From an uncultured Bdellovibrionales bacterium (GTDB lineage: Bacteria > Bdellovibrionota > Bdellovibrionia > Bdellovibrionales > UBA1609), in the NCBI GenBank assembly GCA_937980625.1, contig CALJPJ010000166.1, forward strand, positions 1 to 10,083: a DNA stretch of 10,083 nucleotides. Reading direction: 5' to 3'. The translations under genes were made by a program, and so were the position numbers. This document shows, one piece after another, positions 1-4,518 of the stretch (positions are counted from its first letter, which is position 1; every line of letters begins with the position of its first letter). The notes below the pieces were generated by a model. The model made no database searches, was not told the DNA's origin, and saw only the letters and a program-made list of their open reading frames with translations.

Positions 1-24
1 AGTAACAACATTATTATAAATAAA

Positions 25-52
25 AAAAGCCTAACTTTTCAGTTAGGCTTTT
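25..52 (-). terminator. Rho-independent terminator of the cold-shock gene
   Basis: An 8-bp perfect stem (GCCTAACT at 29-36 with AGTTAGGC at 41-48) closes a 4-nt loop. Read on the minus strand it is followed by a run of seven U residues (A22-A28 on the plus strand). It lies about 27 bases past the stop of the cold-shock gene. The four T residues at 49-52 on the other side mean it could also stop plus-strand transcription entering from the left. Confidence 0.88.
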
Positions 53-78
53 AAATTATTTATAATTGAAAAATAAAA

Positions 79-270
79 TTAAACGACTCTTACACTAACT
101 GCACAAGGTCCTTTTTGGCTTTCGCCCATTTCGTATTCAACTTTATCACCGTCTTGTGGCTCTTGACCTTGAATTTCAGAAACGTGAAAGAAAACATCTT
201 TTCCATCGTCCGGAGTGATAAAACCAAATCCTTTACCTGCATTATAAAACTTTACTGTACCTGTACTCAT
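79..270 (-). CDS. Cold-shock protein (CspA family)
   Basis: This encodes a 63-residue single-domain cold-shock protein, a five-stranded OB-fold that binds single-stranded RNA and DNA and acts in the cytoplasm as an RNA chaperone. It starts MSTGTVKFYNAGKGFGFI and carries both nucleic-acid binding motifs: RNP1-like KGFGFI (about residues 13-18) and RNP2-like VFFHVS (about 26-31). The second half, with QGQEPQDGDKVEYE, is also typical. The frame stays open to a TTG at 321, adding 17 residues. I prefer the ATG at 270 because AAGGAA sits 7 bases before it, the protein then has the usual family length, and the longer start would lie at the predicted transcript end. In the first motif Asn-Ala replaces the usual Trp-Phe/Asn-x-x-K (KFYNAGKGFGF), a common variant. 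The gene is monocistronic, with its own promoter and terminator. Confidence 0.96.
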   Translation of the reverse strand: MSTGTVKFYNAGKGFGFITPDDGKDVFFHVSEIQGQEPQDGDKVEYEMGESQKGPCAVSVRVV

Positions 271-277
271 TTGTGTA

Positions 278-283
278 TTCCTT
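278..283 (-). promoter_or_regulatory. Ribosome binding site that fixes the csp start
   Basis: AAGGAA on the minus strand lies 7 bases upstream of the ATG at 270. It is the only good Shine-Dalgarno sequence near either possible start, so it decides for the 63-residue protein over the extended frame. Confidence 0.8.
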
Positions 284-305
284 ATATATTTTGTTAAAAT
301 TTGTT

Positions 306-319
306 GAGGTAAAAACCTC
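306..319 (-). other. 5'-terminal mRNA hairpin in the csp leader
   Basis: GAGGT (306-310), AAAA (311-314) and ACCTC (315-319) form a perfect 5-bp stem with a 4-base loop. With the promoter at 327-356, transcription should start near 320, which puts this stem within one or two bases of the 5' end of the mRNA and about 35 bases before the start codon. Terminal stem-loops of this kind are known to protect some mRNAs from degradation. A role here is inferred. Confidence 0.5.
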
Positions 320-326
320 AAATCAA

Positions 327-356
327 ATAATAGTGTGAATCCTCTGAAAGTGTCTA
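327..356 (-). promoter_or_regulatory. Sigma-70-type promoter of the csp gene
   Basis: On the minus strand, TAGACA (351-356, five of six matches to TTGACA) is followed by an 18-bp spacer and TATTAT (327-332, five of six matches to TATAAT). The predicted start near 320 gives a leader of about 50 bases. No other pair in the 321-459 interval fits as well. Confidence 0.6.
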
Positions 357-459
357 TTAAAAAGGAGAATAGTTATTATTTGACGCGTTAATTTGGTCTT
401 TTGTTGGGATTTAATTCAGGTTGAAAGTGGTGTATTCCAACAGGAGCGAGATGGGAAAA

Positions 460-867
460 CTAAAATCTAAATTGACAATTTTCAAGCAAAACATAGCTAT
501 GATATGAATTTTTAAAGCGAGTGATTGAAGTGGGTGTTCCGGTGGCTTTTACAGAGTCACCTTGTTTGAGAGCTCGTAAAAAGGCGATATTTTGATCAGT
601 GACATCTGTCTTGCACATGACAGATTTTTCGCCAGTTTTGATTTCAAGAGTTACATGACCAACAAAATTACCAATATATTTAGACCTTAGAGAAACAAAT
701 TTTCCAGTAAAAATTTTATCAGAGAAACTAGCGGAACAATTTTTTGGAATTTGATTTTCTCCTTTTGGAGTACATTGCTCAATAGAAATAATATTCTGAT
801 CTTCAGGTGTGTAGTGAGCACAGGCTGAAAATAATAAAAAAGTTAAAATTAAAAAATACTTAATCAT
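460..867 (-). CDS. Small Cys-rich lipoprotein, possible OB-fold
   Basis: This is a 135-residue protein of unknown function, predicted to be exported and lipidated. A Lys-containing N-terminus and hydrophobic stretch (residues 5-14) end in F-S-A-C, giving lipid-bearing Cys16; Phe at -3 is a weak but tolerated lipobox residue. The mature part has four more cysteines (32, 44, 85, 131), enough for two periplasmic disulfides. The second half alternates short beta-strand-like runs, and the C-terminal pattern LKQGDSVKATGT followed by YVLLENCQF resembles the end of OB-fold proteins. That fold is an inference from pattern only. The ATG overlaps the TGA of the upstream membrane-protein gene (ATGA at 864-867) and has no clear Shine-Dalgarno sequence, so it is probably made by translational coupling. 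No good terminator follows; there is only a weak imperfect hairpin at 402-442. Confidence 0.8.
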   Translation of the reverse strand: MIKYFLILTFLLFSACAHYTPEDQNIISIEQCTPKGENQIPKNCSASFSDKIFTGKFVSLRSKYIGNFVGHVTLEIKTGEKSVMCKTDVTDQNIAFLRALKQGDSVKATGTPTSITRFKNSYHSYVLLENCQFRF

Positions 868-1151
868 ATTAAAAATCTTAAAACCCTAAAGAAAATGAGT
901 AACACAAAAGCTCCAGCTATTGCTGTGACAACAGTAACGATATTAATCCCACTAGTTATATTAGCACCACCAATATTAAAGTAGTTACCAATAAACCCAC
1001 CAAGAAAAGAACCTCCAATACCAAGAAGAATAGTCGATATTAGCCCACCTTTGTCTTTGCCAGGTAATAAAAACTTAGCTGCAATGCCAGCTCCAAGTCC
1101 TAATAGGCACCAAATGATTATAATATTTTGATATTGACTTATAAACTCCAT
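864..1151 (-). CDS. GlsB/YeaQ/YmgE-family stress response membrane protein
   Basis: This is a 95-residue inner-membrane protein of the transglycosylase-associated family (Pfam PF04226 type). Three hydrophobic segments are visible at about residues 10-28, 36-57 and 70-91. The family signature is clear: glycine-rich helix 1 (CLLGLGAGIAAKFLLPG), the conserved PGKDKGG loop at 30-36, and helix 2 with GIGGSFLGGFIG. Family members are small, glycine-zipper membrane proteins often induced in stationary phase, acid or envelope stress, with no defined biochemical activity. The ATG at 1151 is preceded by GGAG with suitable spacing, inside an 11-bp tandem repeat that also contains a decoy ATG (see separate entry). 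The gene is first in a two-gene unit with the lipoprotein whose start it overlaps, so the two are likely expressed together. Confidence 0.9.
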   Translation of the reverse strand: MEFISQYQNIIIIWCLLGLGAGIAAKFLLPGKDKGGLISTILLGIGGSFLGGFIGNYFNIGGANITSGINIVTVVTAIAGAFVLLIFFRVLRFLI

Positions 1152-1162
1152 ATAAACTCCAT
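1141..1162 (-). repeat. 11-bp tandem duplication over the membrane-protein start
   Basis: On the minus strand ATGGAGTTTAT occurs twice back to back (1152-1162 and 1141-1151). The downstream copy holds the real start codon, Met-Glu-Phe. The upstream copy supplies the GGAG ribosome binding site; its own ATG is 11 bases out of phase and reaches a TAA after seven codons. Confidence 0.85.
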
Positions 1163-1475
1163 AATTTTTTTTAGATAATATAGGCTATCGAAATATAGAC
1201 TGGCTGGCTAGAAGTTATTCACAATTAATGAAATGGTATTACAACGAACTCATTGAAATGAATTTGTGACTGGGGCTATTGTTTGGTTAGAAATTATAAA
1301 TTTTAATTGTTTACACTTATTAATAAGTTTTGTTCGCATTTAAATATTTGTTGGCGACAAGCTTTGGAAATTTCTTTTAATACATTTAATTTATAGTTTT
1401 TTAAAGTTTAAGACTGGTTTTATAGATCTAATGTTTAACTGAGCGGGTGATGAGACATATTGATACAGAGGCAAA
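1163..1475. other. Gene-free AT-rich interval
   Basis: I found no convincing gene or RNA here. It separates the minus-strand membrane/lipoprotein unit from the plus-strand Ig-domain lipoprotein, so it must contain the minus-strand promoter, but no -35/-10 pair with acceptable spacing stands out (TATATT and TATTAT-like boxes at 1174-1195 lack partners). A 13-codon open frame at 1228-1269 has no ribosome binding site. A short tandem TGGCTGGCT lies at 1201-1209. Confidence 0.5.
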
Positions 1476-1520
1476 GTGTAAATAAAAAGCTTAATGTGTA
1501 AATATTTAGTAATTAGTGTA
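1476..1520 (+). repeat. Three GTGTA motifs at exact 20-bp intervals
   Basis: GTGTA occurs at 1476-1480, 1496-1500 and 1516-1520. The first two copies extend to GTGTAAATA and the third reads GTGTATTAA. The 20-bp period is about two helical turns, so all three face the same side of the DNA. The array ends about 90 bases before the GTG start of the lipoprotein at 1608 and just before a possible -35 box (TTGAAA, 1526-1531), whose best -10 partner (TAGACT, 1551-1556) is poorly spaced at 19 bp. It looks like a regulator operator, but no binding protein can be named. Confidence 0.45.
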
Positions 1521-1607
1521 TTAAGTTGAAACAAAAGACTTAATAAAAACTAGACTAGACCGATAAGAATACAGATAAATAGTTTAACGAAATATAAAGA
1601 GGTATTT

Positions 1608-2177
1608 GTGGTTAAAAAAATATTTTCAATAATTATAACTTCTCCTTTATTTATATTTCTGGTGAGCTGTTCTGGTGGTGGTAGTAGTGTAGAGTTTGCA
1701 TCGAGCATAGATTTTCTAAGTTCAAAGTTGGTTGTTCTAGGGCAAGGGGTAGCCAATGGAAGTTCCTATTTATATGTAGAAGTCCATGCAATAAATAGTA
1801 ATGGATCGCCAATCACAAATTTTACACCCGAGTTAACTATAACAGCAGGAGATGGTGCCGTCGTGCATAGCTGTAATTCAACGAACTCAATTGGAGTAGC
1901 TAGGTGTGCAATTACTTCAAGTATGCCAGGAATTAAAACGATGAACTTAAGTAATACTAACGGCGTAGCAATTACAGAAAATGCAACTTTTGTTATGCCC
2001 ATAATATCCAAGACAATTATATCTTCAGTTCCAGGTTCGACAATTAATAATATATCTGGAGGTCATCACATAAGTGCTTCGTTATCTACGATGAAGGCGC
2101 CGCTAAAGTACACAGATAGCTCTGGTGTTATAGTTTATAGTACTGTACAGGGAGTTATTCTTTCTGATTCTGAATAG
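1608..2177 (+). CDS. Lipoprotein with invasin-like Ig (Big_1) domain
   Basis: This is a 189-residue predicted lipoprotein. The signal peptide (residues 1-20) ends in a canonical lipobox L-V-S-C with lipid-bearing Cys21, followed by a flexible SGGGSS linker. Residues about 36-130 read like a single bacterial Ig-like domain of the invasin/intimin (Big_1) type: a G-V-A-N-G start, alternating hydrophobics in YLYVEVHAI, an N-x-N-G-x-P-I turn, a long strand pair, then G-V-A-R-C and a final strand ending near FVMP. Cys89 and Cys100 could form a disulfide within it. The last 55 residues match nothing I know. Such domains serve as surface spacers or adhesion modules. GTG is used as start, with AAGAGG five bases before it; no ATG alternative exists upstream. 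The gene appears to stand alone, about 0.4 kb before the next plus-strand terminator. Confidence 0.82.
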   Translation: MVKKIFSIIITSPLFIFLVSCSGGGSSVEFASSIDFLSSKLVVLGQGVANGSSYLYVEVHAINSNGSPITNFTPELTITAGDGAVVHSCNSTNSIGVARCAITSSMPGIKTMNLSNTNGVAITENATFVMPIISKTIISSVPGSTINNISGGHHISASLSTMKAPLKYTDSSGVIVYSTVQGVILSDSE

Positions 2178-2474
2178 GGTGAAATATAATTTTGCCGCGC
2201 ATAGAGTTCAACTGTAAATATCAATACAAGTAAATCATAAACATATATAATAAAGTGGAAAGGCTAATAAACCTTAAAATGAATAAGTTTTAATCAGAAG
2301 AAATACACTTTTAACGTTAGAGCTGCTTCACTTTGAGATATATAATTTAAAACAATAATAGTATTAAGTATTTATAGACAATAAAAACTTCAAAAAGTGA
2401 TGCCGTCAAAGTTGTATACACTGACTAGACTTAAGTTAGTGATGTCCTCTGAAAACTAATCTATTGAGTTTAGT
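2178..2474. other. Gene-free AT-rich interval
   Basis: No open frame longer than a few codons and no structured RNA was recognised in this stretch. It is either the long 3' untranslated part of the upstream lipoprotein mRNA or spacer before the possible small RNA at 2475-2588. No terminator is visible directly after the lipoprotein stop at 2177. Confidence 0.5.
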
Positions 2475-2588
2475 TTGGCACAATCCATGTAATAAGTACT
2501 AATACCCGGCCAATCAACGACCTTTAAGCTTGAAAAAGCTTATACCTTTGGGGATAGAGTAGCTAACCATTGCTCTATCCTTTTTTTT
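2475..2588 (+). ncRNA. Candidate small RNA or structured 3' UTR
   Basis: A non-coding plus-strand segment with a possible promoter and two hairpins. TTGGCA (2475-2480) is a fair -35 box; the matching -10, TACTAA about 16 bases later, is poor. A 7-bp hairpin TAAGCTT-GAAA-AAGCTTA (2525-2542) is capped by a GNRA-type tetraloop and is followed by the strong terminator at 2552-2588. If the promoter is real, the transcript is about 80 bases with two stem-loops and a U tail, a usual small-RNA layout. Otherwise this is the structured end of the lipoprotein mRNA, 0.4 kb after its stop codon. It does not belong to the opposing channel gene, whose strand carries A rather than U after the stem. Confidence 0.35.
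2552..2588 (+). terminator. Strong plus-strand Rho-independent terminator
   Basis: GGATAGAG (2552-2559) and CTCTATCC (2573-2580) form a perfect 8-bp stem with a 13-base loop, followed at once by eight T residues. The U tract runs into the TAA of the oppositely oriented channel gene (2587-2589). It therefore stops plus-strand transcripts before they run antisense into that operon. Confidence 0.88.
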
Positions 2589-3417
2589 ATCTTTTTTTAC
2601 AACTAACAATATTTTCAAGTAAAGTATTATTAGGAACAGAAATAATTTCACCATTTACTTTTTTTAGTTTTGTAGTTACTGAGCCGACACTAATGACTTC
2701 ACCAGATATATCATTAAAACTAACAGTATCTCCAACTTTGAAGTCTTCTCTAGCATAGACTCCAGAAATAATTTTGTTAGATACATTTTTAGTTCCAAGG
2801 CCAAGAGAAATTCCTAGCGATGCACCAGCAGTTAAAAGTAAAATTTGAATAACATTGCTGAGTAGCTTAGTTTCAATTTGTAATTGACCAAAAGCAAGTA
2901 CAATCCCAATAACAAAAATGAGTGCATACAAGGCTCCGCCAATAACTTTTCCATAGTCAAAATTAAGGTGCTCAGAGGTAGCTTCTAAGGCCTCTCTAAT
3001 GAATGTACCTGCCATTTGTGCTAAAAATAAAATGAAAGCGGCACCTATAATGTTAGGAATATAATTTATAAAGCTAGTTATGGCAGCTGAAACTTTATCT
3101 AGTTGTAGAACGTCAGAGCATACAATTAGTGCGCCAAGCATAATTAAATAAAATATAATTTTAGCAAATAAGGCTGCCGGGGGAGATTTAATACCAACAG
3201 AGTACAAGCTTTTAGATAGATTTAACTTATCAAATAATTGATTGAGACCAATTTTTTCAAGTGTTTTAGACATAAGTTTTCTAATTGTAGAAGCTATAGC
3301 GTAAAATATAATGAATAGAATAACTGCGCCAACGAGTTTTGGTAAAAATTGAGTGACACCGACCCACATTGAGTTCAGTGACTCCGTTAGTGTGGCTTGA
3401 AAACTGTTAAACTCCAT
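2587..3417 (-). CDS. Short MscS-family mechanosensitive channel
   Basis: This is a 276-residue inner-membrane protein of the small-conductance mechanosensitive channel superfamily. Five hydrophobic segments are seen at about 27-47, 82-104, 115-137, 158-178 and 186-208. The last one, rich in Gly and Ala (LTAGASLGISLGLG), matches the pore-lining TM3, followed by N-V-S-N-K-I-I-S-G. The MscS beta domain follows (about 221-273) with the conserved F-K-V-G-D-T-V and a closing V-P-N-N-T-L-L-E-N-I-V. The protein stops there, so the alpha/beta part that forms the cytoplasmic cage in E. coli MscS is absent. The N-terminal helices resemble the conserved-TM-helix repeats of CmpX-like proteins. Such channels release solutes or sense membrane tension. 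The start at 3417 has GGAG 9 bases upstream, inside the end of the preceding gene; the genes are 1 bp apart, so they are coupled. Confidence 0.9.
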   Translation of the reverse strand: MEFNSFQATLTESLNSMWVGVTQFLPKLVGAVILFIIFYAIASTIRKLMSKTLEKIGLNQLFDKLNLSKSLYSVGIKSPPAALFAKIIFYLIMLGALIVCSDVLQLDKVSAAITSFINYIPNIIGAAFILFLAQMAGTFIREALEATSEHLNFDYGKVIGGALYALIFVIGIVLAFGQLQIETKLLSNVIQILLLTAGASLGISLGLGTKNVSNKIISGVYAREDFKVGDTVSFNDISGEVISVGSVTTKLKKVNGEIISVPNNTLLENIVSCKKR

Positions 3418-3418
3418 T

Positions 3419-3703
3419 TTATTTTTCTCCTGTATCTTTACTTGAGGGTTTGTCTTTTTTCTCTACACTCTTTTGCTGTAGAAAAGTACAAAAAAGTGCA
3501 ATAAATTCTAACACGCCAGTCCAGAAGGAAACAAATGTGAACTCTGCGATAGTTTTAGCAGATGTTTGGTTTGTAGCCCGCTGGATTATTTTCTCTGTTT
3601 GTTTTTCACGATGAGTTGAATCAGAGACTTCATGGGAGTGCTCTTTAAAAATGTTTTCAACATCTTCATCAGAGAGATTATCTGTTTTATTTTTGTCACT
3701 CAT
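3419..3703 (-). CDS. Small single-TM protein between sigma factor and channel
   Basis: This is a 94-residue protein I do not recognise. It has a charged, hydrophilic N-terminal part (residues 1-52, with EDVENIFKEHSHEVSD and a Lys/Glu/Gln-rich amphipathic stretch), one hydrophobic segment at about 53-75 (FTFVSFWTGVLEFIALFCTFL), and a short Lys-rich tail that should stay inside by the positive-inside rule. AAAGG lies 6 bases before the ATG. It sits between an ECF sigma factor gene (63 bp upstream) and an MscS-type channel (1 bp downstream). The position is where an anti-sigma factor is often found, but the zinc-binding H-x3-C-x2-C motif of common anti-sigma factors is missing. It could be an unrelated anti-sigma factor, a channel accessory subunit, or neither. 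Existence as a gene is well supported by spacing and ribosome binding site; function is unknown. Confidence 0.78.
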   Translation of the reverse strand: MSDKNKTDNLSDEDVENIFKEHSHEVSDSTHREKQTEKIIQRATNQTSAKTIAEFTFVSFWTGVLEFIALFCTFLQQKSVEKKDKPSSKDTGEK

Positions 3704-3736
3704 TTTGTACCTTTATTTTAACTAACTTTTTTCATA

Positions 3737-3764
3737 TTTATAGTAATTACATTTAATTGAGCAA
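3737..3764 (-). promoter_or_regulatory. Possible internal promoter of the small-TM/channel genes
   Basis: In the 63-bp gap after the sigma factor gene, the minus strand reads TTGCTC (3759-3764), a 16-bp spacer and TATAAA (3737-3742). The -10 box is good and the -35 box weak. It could allow the last two genes to be made without the sigma factor. Confidence 0.3.
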
Positions 3765-3766
3765 AG

Positions 3767-4321
3767 CTAAGAGTCGTCATATAAAATTTTAAAATGCTCA
3801 ACAGCTCTAGAAAGCCTCATCTTAGCAGCACTCAGGCTAATATCTAATGTTTCAGAAATTTCTTTGACTTTTAATCCTTCAAAAAACCTTAGAATTAGAA
3901 TTTCTTTTTGATCTTGCGGCATTTGGTTTAGGCACTTATCAATGTTGTCGGTAAGAGCCAAAGAGTTTTCGTGGTTGTCTTTAATACCAATCTCACCTCT
4001 TTGAGCGAACATATCTTGTTTAATTTTAGCTTGTTTTTTTTTCTTATTATATAAATCAGCGCATTGATTGATTGCAATTCGGTATAGCCAAGTTTTAAAT
4101 TTAGACTCACCTTTAAAATTTTTAATATTATGAAATACTTTAATAAATATATTTTGTGTGAGCTCTTCAGCATCATTATCGTTTTTAATATAATTGAAAC
4201 AAAAACGATGTATAGAAGGTTGAAATAGAAGTACAAGCTCTTTAAAAGCTGAAGTTCCAAAAGGAGATTCTGTTTGGCATTTTTGAACCAAGAGCTCGAT
4301 GTCGTTACTAGTTAAATCCAC
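3767..4321 (-). CDS. ECF-type RNA polymerase sigma factor (RpoE-like)
   Basis: This is a 184-residue group 4 (extracytoplasmic function) sigma factor, which directs RNA polymerase to a small set of promoters, usually after release from an anti-sigma factor. Region sigma-2 is at about 26-92: the helix around D-A-E-E-L-T-Q-N-I-F-I-K-V-F and the -10 recognition part K-F-K-T-W-L-Y-R-I-A-I-N-Q-C. A Lys-rich linker leads to sigma-4 (about 124-178) with L-N-Q-M-P and a helix-turn-helix V-K-E-I-S-E-T-L-D-I-S-L-S-A-A-K-M-R-L-S-R. Length is normal for the class. The start is a GTG with an in-frame TAA directly before it and no Shine-Dalgarno sequence; a TACTTA box about 7 bases away raises the possibility of a leaderless mRNA. 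It is first in a likely three-gene operon with a single-TM protein and an MscS-type channel, which points to control of membrane or osmotic stress. Confidence 0.93.
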   Translation of the reverse strand: MDLTSNDIELLVQKCQTESPFGTSAFKELVLLFQPSIHRFCFNYIKNDNDAEELTQNIFIKVFHNIKNFKGESKFKTWLYRIAINQCADLYNKKKKQAKIKQDMFAQRGEIGIKDNHENSLALTDNIDKCLNQMPQDQKEILILRFFEGLKVKEISETLDISLSAAKMRLSRAVEHFKILYDDS

Positions 4322-4457
4322 TTATATTAAGTACTACGAAATATAGGAAGCGACAAATACTAGGCTGTAATGTCTAACAATTTACGTCATTTGAGTTTAA
4401 GTTAAAAACAACAAAGCCTTAAGTGGCTGTAAATACTGATTTATTTTAAATAAAAAA

Positions 4458-4486
4458 TTGGACATGATTTTGCTTTATAAGATTAT
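4458..4486 (+). promoter_or_regulatory. Promoter candidate of the 391-residue lipoprotein
   Basis: Two readings share this sequence. As a sigma-54 site, TTGG (4458-4461) and TTGC (4470-4473) keep the diagnostic GG-N10-GC spacing, although the bases after the first GG (ACA instead of CAC) deviate. As a sigma-70 site, TGGACA (4459-4464) pairs with GATTAT (4481-4486) over a 16-bp spacer. Both would start transcription between about 4484 and 4495, a little upstream of the strong AAAGGAG at 4504-4510. I cannot choose between them from sequence alone. Confidence 0.4.
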
Positions 4487-4518
4487 GTATTAATTAAAGT
4501 CTTAAAGGAGATCATAAT

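Noticed and set aside
115..297. 60-codon open frame on the plus strand opposite the csp gene
   Set aside because: It lies fully antisense to a well-conserved gene, has no ribosome binding site and its translation resembles nothing; it is a by-product of the csp codons.
424..436. 13-base string AAAGTGGTGTATT that recurs at 7717-7729, both near the 3' ends of minus-strand genes
   Set aside because: About one such match is expected by chance among all pairs in 10 kb of AT-biased DNA, and neither copy sits in a convincing hairpin.
402..442. Imperfect hairpin (TGTTGG with CCAACA) as terminator of the 460-867 lipoprotein gene
   Set aside because: The stem is only six pairs plus a mismatch, the loop exceeds 20 bases and there is no T tract on the minus strand.
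1228..1269. 13-codon open frame starting with ATG in the gene-free interval
   Set aside because: No ribosome binding site, no neighbour it could lead, and such short frames are common by chance.
3928..4260. 110-codon alternative minus-strand frame within the sigma factor gene
   Set aside because: It overlaps the conserved sigma-2 and sigma-4 coding sequence in another frame and gives a Leu/Lys-rich translation with no domain.
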